The position numbers and the translations under genes were made by a program. 64,000 bases of DNA from Manduca sexta. Taxonomy: Eukaryota; Arthropoda; Insecta; Lepidoptera; Sphingidae. Each line of letters starts with the position of its first letter. The first letter of the stretch is position 1. The notes under the pieces were generated by a model that saw nothing but the letters and a program-made list of their open reading frames with translations, was not told where the DNA came from and did not search any database. Shown here one piece after another: positions 60,138-64,000 of the stretch. The DNA is taken from positions 2,344,913-2,408,912 of the forward strand of contig NC_051131.1 in NCBI RefSeq assembly GCF_014839805.1. The letters run 5' to 3'.

Positions 60138-60690
60138 TCTGTCGGATCCGTCTTTTTTTTTTTACTAAGAGAATCGGACTCGCATAAGAGGACTCTGATT
60201 CACGGATTATACCCTTTTCCTTTAAATCTTTAATAATTTCCCGAACACGTAATTTTTCATCGTATGATAGTTTGTACGGTCGATAATTAATGGGTTCTAG
60301 ACTAGTGAGCCGAATATGCATCTCTCCGGTATTTACGGTGGTTGTAGCCGTACCACTGAGAAAGAACTTCGAGTATTTTTTTAGCACTAATGTTAGACTA
60401 GTTCTTTCCTCCCCACTCAATGGCGATTTAATTAACATGAACTGATCAGTCGCTTCGCCGTGTGTTAAAATATTAACGAAAGAACTACTCCTAATTATTC
60501 GTTGTGAATCAACCGTCCGAACATACGCGATACCTTTTCTATTTAGTACATCTGTACCAATAAGTACTGGAGTACTGAGGTAATCATGTGGGATAACGTA
60601 TAAATCTACCTCTAAGGTCACATCACTAAATTCTACTGGTAAAGTAACATAATAATCAGAGCGTATTTCTACTCCACCCAGACCGCGTAA
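60127..60690 (-). CDS. Protease C-terminal / RT N-terminal region of pol
   Basis: The ATG-started part begins at 60621, but in-frame protein-like sequence reaches back to about 60690. The part PVLIGTDVL is the late protease motif (ILG/IGxD type). Further on YRPYKLSYDEKLRVREII and GIIRESESSYASPILLVKK are the standard RT N-terminal motif preceding DYRALN. It ends in a frameshift at the A10 run (60151-60160). Confidence 0.85.
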   Translation of the reverse strand, partial: LRGLGGVEIRSDYYVTLPVEFSDVTLEVDLYVIPHDYLSTPVLIGTDVLNRKGIAYVRTVDSQRIIRSSSFVNILTHGEATDQFMLIKSPLSGEERTSLTLVLKKYSKFFLSGTATTTVNTGEMHIRLTSLEPINYRPYKLSYDEKLRVREIIKDLKEKGIIRESESSYASPILLVKKKRRIRQNGS

Positions 60691-60693
60691 TAT

Positions 60694-61518
60694 TTAAAAA
60701 CTCGGATTCAGGCGACATGAGAAATATTTGACAAGGTTATTCGATATCAAAGATATACTGGAACCACTATCGATCAGCACGTCAGTGGGTATCCCACTAA
60801 TCACTGCCGTTGTAACGTCGTTTTTAGTAAGATCGCATGAAACTTCGCGACAAAAGTTGACGTTAGATTTATTTCGAGTTACTGAACGTTCTTTTGCAAA
60901 GCACTTATCATCGGTATGACCTATTTTTTTACAAAATGTACATACTACTTTAGGACTAAAGTTTTTAGAATGTTCAGGGGTAACCGTGAATTTGTTTTGG
61001 TTTCTGTCATTGTTTAAATTATCAATCTTACTTCTTTTTGGGCAATATTGAATTTTATGTCCGGTTTGATAACAATTATAGCATCGCAAACGTGTATCTG
61101 TGCTTGCAAAGGAACGTTTACGATTTTGTTCACTGCGCGTCTGATTATTCATGCCTGACCGATTCGGTTTCACATATATTGATAAAAACTCCACGATGCT
61201 GTCTGGTGTTAACTTTGCGTTAGTGGCGGCTGCACGTATTTGTGGGTCTTTTATGCCGCGTACAATAATCGCGCACAATAATTCGTCACTTAATCCCTTC
61301 ACAATACGTAAACGTAATAATGATTTTCGCGCATAGTCTGCATACGTAGAGTACTTATCTGATTCTTTACACATAACATCAAAAAGTATGTTCGCAATGT
61401 CAACGCGTTGCGGACAAAGTGACTCTGAGTTCCAATTTGAAATTGGACCAAGTACGATTGTTACTAGTCCATTCGCGTAACCATGTGCGTGCGTCGCCCT
61501 TGAGGGATAGTCCCACAC
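60694..61518 (-). CDS. Gag C-terminal region with zinc knuckles and protease active site
   Basis: From about residue 60 it continues the capsid-like helical region (ADYARKSLLRLRIVKGL). Two CCHC zinc knuckles follow: CYNCYQTGHKIQYC and CTFCKKIGHTDDKC. The knuckles bind RNA in the particle. The aspartic protease active site is VLIDSGSSISLIS (DSG). The frame stops in a TTTTTAA context at 60694, one base out from the next frame. The first 35 or so residues of this frame are probably out of frame with the true protein, because the preceding gag frame overlaps them (61400-61518). Confidence 0.85.
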   Translation of the reverse strand: MWDYPSRATHAHGYANGLVTIVLGPISNWNSESLCPQRVDIANILFDVMCKESDKYSTYADYARKSLLRLRIVKGLSDELLCAIIVRGIKDPQIRAAATNAKLTPDSIVEFLSIYVKPNRSGMNNQTRSEQNRKRSFASTDTRLRCYNCYQTGHKIQYCPKRSKIDNLNNDRNQNKFTVTPEHSKNFSPKVVCTFCKKIGHTDDKCFAKERSVTRNKSNVNFCREVSCDLTKNDVTTAVISGIPTDVLIDSGSSISLISNNLVKYFSCRLNPSF

Positions 61519-61744
61519 GAGCTAGACATTCTTTTTCGTCCCAATGATTTAGTGAACGGGCATGATCCACTTCGTCACACCATGCACCGATGTCATGAAT
61601 GCTTGGATCGAAATCAGACACGTAATAATGATTGGATCTCACCGGATTTATAGATCTTATAGCTTCGATGAGACGCTCGGTGATGCGAGTTGATGCCGAT
61701 GTTGGTTCAACGGAGCTGCCGCTGGCGCTCGGGATGCTACTCAC
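61400..61744 (-). CDS. Gag central region (capsid-like)
   Basis: The frame opens without an ATG, directly after the preceding frame ends, so it is a frameshifted continuation. Contains DPSIHDIGAWCDEVDHARSL and LSLKGDARTWLREW, the typical Gypsy gag pattern (W...A.WL..W) in the capsid domain. It runs out of frame near 61420 by about one base. Confidence 0.8.
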   Translation of the reverse strand: MSSIPSASGSSVEPTSASTRITERLIEAIRSINPVRSNHYYVSDFDPSIHDIGAWCDEVDHARSLNHWDEKECLARVGLSLKGDARTWLREWTSNNRTWSNFKLELRVTLSATR

Positions 61745-61994
61745 TTTCTTCGCGTGGCTCGCTCATTGCGAGTGTTAACGTAGGCGCGACTGGTGGTTGC
61801 GACGAACTTGTGCGTTCCGAGCTCGCCACAGTCGCGGAAACCGGCAGTGAGACCACGCCATTTACGGAGGCGTTGATGTTTTGCTCCAGCGTCGTTAAGC
61901 GGTTAAGGACCGTATCTATTGTAGCAACTAAGCTACTGAAACTAGACGGGGACGCGCGCTCTCGCGGTGGTACTCGTCTTTTACTCGACATCAC
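61737..61994 (-). CDS. Gag N-terminal region
   Basis: First ATG after the 5' LTR and primer site, at 61994. The 85 residues start MMSSKRRVPPRERASPSSF, and include a heptad-like LVATIDTVLNRLTTLEQNIN segment typical of gag N-terminal coiled coils and a Ser/Thr/Pro-rich linker. It ends in a stop overlapping the next gag frame by a few bases. Confidence 0.75.
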   Translation of the reverse strand: MMSSKRRVPPRERASPSSFSSLVATIDTVLNRLTTLEQNINASVNGVVSLPVSATVASSERTSSSQPPVAPTLTLAMSEPREESE

Positions 61995-62036
61995 GAAAAA
62001 TTCAGAAATCGGCTTAGAGCGGTTATAACAGCGTCC

Positions 62037-62050
62037 AATCCCACTTCTGA
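62037..62050 (-). other. Primer-binding site, tRNA-Leu type
   Basis: Minus strand TCAGAAGTGGGATT, next to the 5' LTR. It is complementary to AATCCCACTTCTGA, the 3' part of insect and vertebrate tRNA-Leu (before ...CACCA). It begins about five bases inside the tRNA 3' end, a shifted type of primer pairing. Confidence 0.65.
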
Positions 62051-62051
62051 T

Positions 62052-62339
62052 TTTAGGAATGAGATGGAATTTTACTAAAAAATAAAAACAATTAACAGAA
62101 AAAAAGGGAAATAATTATTAACAAATCACAAATTATTATCAGAGGTTACAAAAATCAGTCTTACTATTAAATAAATATCTTTTTACTTAAATCCTACAAA
62201 ATACTGAATTTCTAGGAGATGTTCTCGAGCGCACGTCCGTCGGCAGAATGAGTCGGCACACTGATTTCCCACCTCTTATATAGGTATTTGGTGACGTTTG
62301 ACAGTTGCTACCCTCCTTATTTCGAATTGACAGCTAACA
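62052..62339 (-). repeat. 5' LTR with promoter elements
   Basis: 288 bp, nearly identical to 56910-57198. On the minus strand TATATAAG (62282-62275) is followed at promoter spacing by TCATTC (62251-62246), an insect initiator match. This gives a plausible transcription start about 60-95 bp into the LTR. Confidence 0.93.
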
Positions 62340-62468
62340 ATATTTATATTAAAATATAATATTTGTACGTTATAACATTTATATTATATTGTATTCCTCA
62401 GTTAGCGGTTAATCTAAGTATGCAATTTTCTCAAGCAATGTTGTATACATCTTTAATTAGTACATGTA

Positions 62469-63501
62469 TCTATACTATTATATAAAGCTGAAGAGTTTGT
62501 TTGTTTGTTTGTTTGTTTGTTTGTTTGTTTGTTTGAACGCGCTAATCTTAGGAACTACCGGTCCAAACTGAAAAATTCTTTTTGCGTTGGATAGCCCTTT
62601 GTTCGTGGAGTGCTATAGGCTATATATCATCACGCTATACCGAATAGGAGCGGAGCAGTAATGGCCAATCTCAGGAAATACCGATCCAAACTGAAAAATT
62701 CTTTTTGCGTTGGATAGCCCTTTGTTCGTGGAGTACTATAGGCTATATATCATCACGCTATACCGAATAGGAGCGAAGCAGTAATGGCCAATCTCAGGAA
62801 ATACCGATCCAAACTGAAAAATTCTTTTTGCGTTGGATAGTCCTTTATTCGTGGAGTGCTATAGGCTATATATCATCACGCTATACCGAATAGTAGCGGA
62901 GCAGTAATGGCTAATCTCAGGAAATACCGGTCCGAACTGAAAAATTATTTTTGCGTTGGATAGCCCTTTGTTCGTGAAGTGCTATAGGCTATATATAAGT
63001 ATATATCATCACGCTATACTCATTAGGAGCGGAGCAATAATGGCTAATCTCAGGAACTACCGGCCCAAACTGAAAAAATATTTTTGCGTTGGATAGCCCT
63101 TTGTTTGTGGAGTGCTCTTAGTTATATATCATCACGCTATGACCAATAGGAGCGGAGCAGTAATGAAACATGTTGCAAAAACGGGGACAATTTATTAGTT
63201 TTGAGAGCGTCCGTTGCGTGCGCTGCGTAAACGGTTAAAGTTATGCAACAATGATGTATGACGGGATTGTTCCTCTTAAAAAGTTTAAAAAAATATATTA
63301 TAAAACAAAGTCCCCTGCTGCATCCGTCTGCCTAAACGTGTTAAACTCAAAAACTACCCAACGTATTAAGATGAAATTTGATATGGAGATAGTTTGAGAC
63401 CCTGGGAAGAACATAGGCTCCCGGGAAACTACTACTTTTATAACGGAAAACTTTAGCCTGAAAAACTTTATAACGCGGGCGGAGCCGCGGGCAAAAGCTA
63501 G
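62469..63501 (+). mobile_element. Non-autonomous Helitron with five-unit array
   Basis: Starts TCTATACTATTATATAAAGC after A (62468). It continues through (GTTT)n (62495-62534), five tandem units of about 124 bp (62535-63165) and the unique tail with ATGATGTATGACGGGATTGT. It ends in the hairpin ACGCGGGCGGAGCCGCGGGC and AAAAGCTAG (63501), before T (63502). Same family as 42166-43804 but with half the units. The fourth unit has a small duplication (TATATATAAGTATATATCA). Confidence 0.88.
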
Positions 63502-63582
63502 TTAGTTATAAAGCCTGTGTAAAGTGTATTAGACTGTTGATGTTCCTATTATAGTAAATAAATAAATAAAAATGCTGATAAA

Positions 63583-64000
63583 TCTATATACTATTATATA
63601 AAGCTGAAGAGTTTGTTTGTTTGTTTGTTTGAACGCGCTAATCTCAGGAACTACCGGTCCAAACTGAAAAATTCTTTTTGCGTTGGATAGCCCTTTGTTA
63701 GTGGAGTGCTATAGGCTATATATCATCACGCTATACCCAATAGGAGCGGGGCAGTAATGGCTAATCTCAGGAACTACCGGTCCAAACTGAAAAAATCTTT
63801 TTGCGTTGGATAGCCCTTTGTTCGTGGAGTGCTATAGGCTATATATCATCACGCTATACCCAATAGGAGCGGGGCAGTAATGGCTAATCTCAGAAACTAC
63901 CGGTCCAAACTGAAAAATTCTTTTTGCGTTGGATAGCCCTTTATTCGTGGAGTGCTATAGGCTATATATCATCACGCTATACCCAATAGGAGCGGAGCAG
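63583..64000 (+). mobile_element. Helitron of the same family, cut by the window end
   Basis: Starts TCTATATACTATTATATAAA after A (63582), has five GTTT repeats (63611-63630) and at least three array units to the window edge. The 3' end is outside the window. It lies only 81 bp from the end of the previous copy, in the same orientation. Confidence 0.85.

Larger units (their letters stand above)
56910..62339 (-). mobile_element. Ty3/Gypsy-type LTR retrotransposon, complete with both LTRs, frameshifted
   Basis: A 5430-bp element transcribed on the minus strand. In transcription order it has the 5' LTR (62339-62052), a tRNA-Leu-type primer site (62050-62037), gag with two zinc knuckles, an aspartic protease, reverse transcriptase, RNase H, integrase, a probable intron holding a 36-bp minisatellite, and the 3' LTR (57198-56910). 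The domain order PR-RT-RH-IN is diagnostic of Ty3/Gypsy. No envelope gene is present, so it is a retrotransposon, not a retrovirus. ATATT at 56905-56909 and 62340-62344 is the probable 5-bp target duplication, although AT-richness makes the exact edge uncertain by a base or two. The LTRs differ only in one A-rich tract, indicating a young insertion. The tRNA-Leu primer recalls the mdg3 lineage, but this is not proof of membership. Confidence 0.93.

Noticed and set aside
56910..62339. Endogenous retrovirus (errantivirus) with envelope
   Set aside because: Only about 0.5 kb separates integrase from the 3' LTR and it holds a minisatellite; no envelope-like frame is present.

Overview
This is a gene-poor stretch of a moth or butterfly (Lepidoptera) chromosome. 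The evidence is an insect allatostatin-C-receptor-type GPCR with a single-exon coding region, two tRNA-derived SINE families with lepidopteran-type bodies, Helitrons of the kind common in Lepidoptera, fragments of LINE 3' ends, and AT-rich non-coding DNA throughout. I cannot name the species. There is no bacterial gene organisation, rRNA, intact tRNA or CRISPR array.

Layout. 1-18.5 kb: non-coding DNA with SINE copies (161-373, 597-735, 3071-3389, 13286-13552, 14777-15053, 15471-15770), a short Helitron (1628-1912) and a LINE 3' fragment (17028-17170). 18.5-20.25 kb: the one intact host gene, AstC-R on the minus strand, with its poly(A) signal at 18561-18566 and a probable 5'UTR splice acceptor at 20253/20254. 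20.3-31 kb: probable upstream or intron sequence with scattered repeats. 31.5-34.8 kb: a 3.3 kb segment with 24-bp terminal inverted repeats and a 4-bp direct repeat, holding a broken, spliced gene of the insect DUF7869-like family. 35-41 kb: SINE remnants, a candidate TATA/Inr promoter at 39557, and a Helitron with a SINE nested in it (40994-41344). 42.2-43.8 kb: a non-autonomous Helitron that is mostly a 10-unit tandem array of about 124 bp. 44-56.9 kb: non-coding DNA, a GC-rich minisatellite (52968-53064), a chimeric Helitron (53796-54287) and a SINE (54350-54602). 56.9-62.34 kb: a complete minus-strand Ty3/Gypsy-type LTR retrotransposon of 5.4 kb with near-identical LTRs, a tRNA-Leu-type primer site, frameshifted gag and pol, and a probable intron containing a 36-bp minisatellite. 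62.47-64 kb: two further array-bearing Helitrons, the last cut by the window end.

How parts relate. The mobile elements form layers: SINEs lie inside Helitrons, and Helitrons share one 3' end but carry different 5' ends and different array lengths. The most unusual items are the TIR-bounded segment carrying the DUF7869-like gene, the intron plus minisatellite at the pol 3' end of the LTR element, and the higher-order repeat structure of the Helitron arrays. All are read by eye; no database search was possible.
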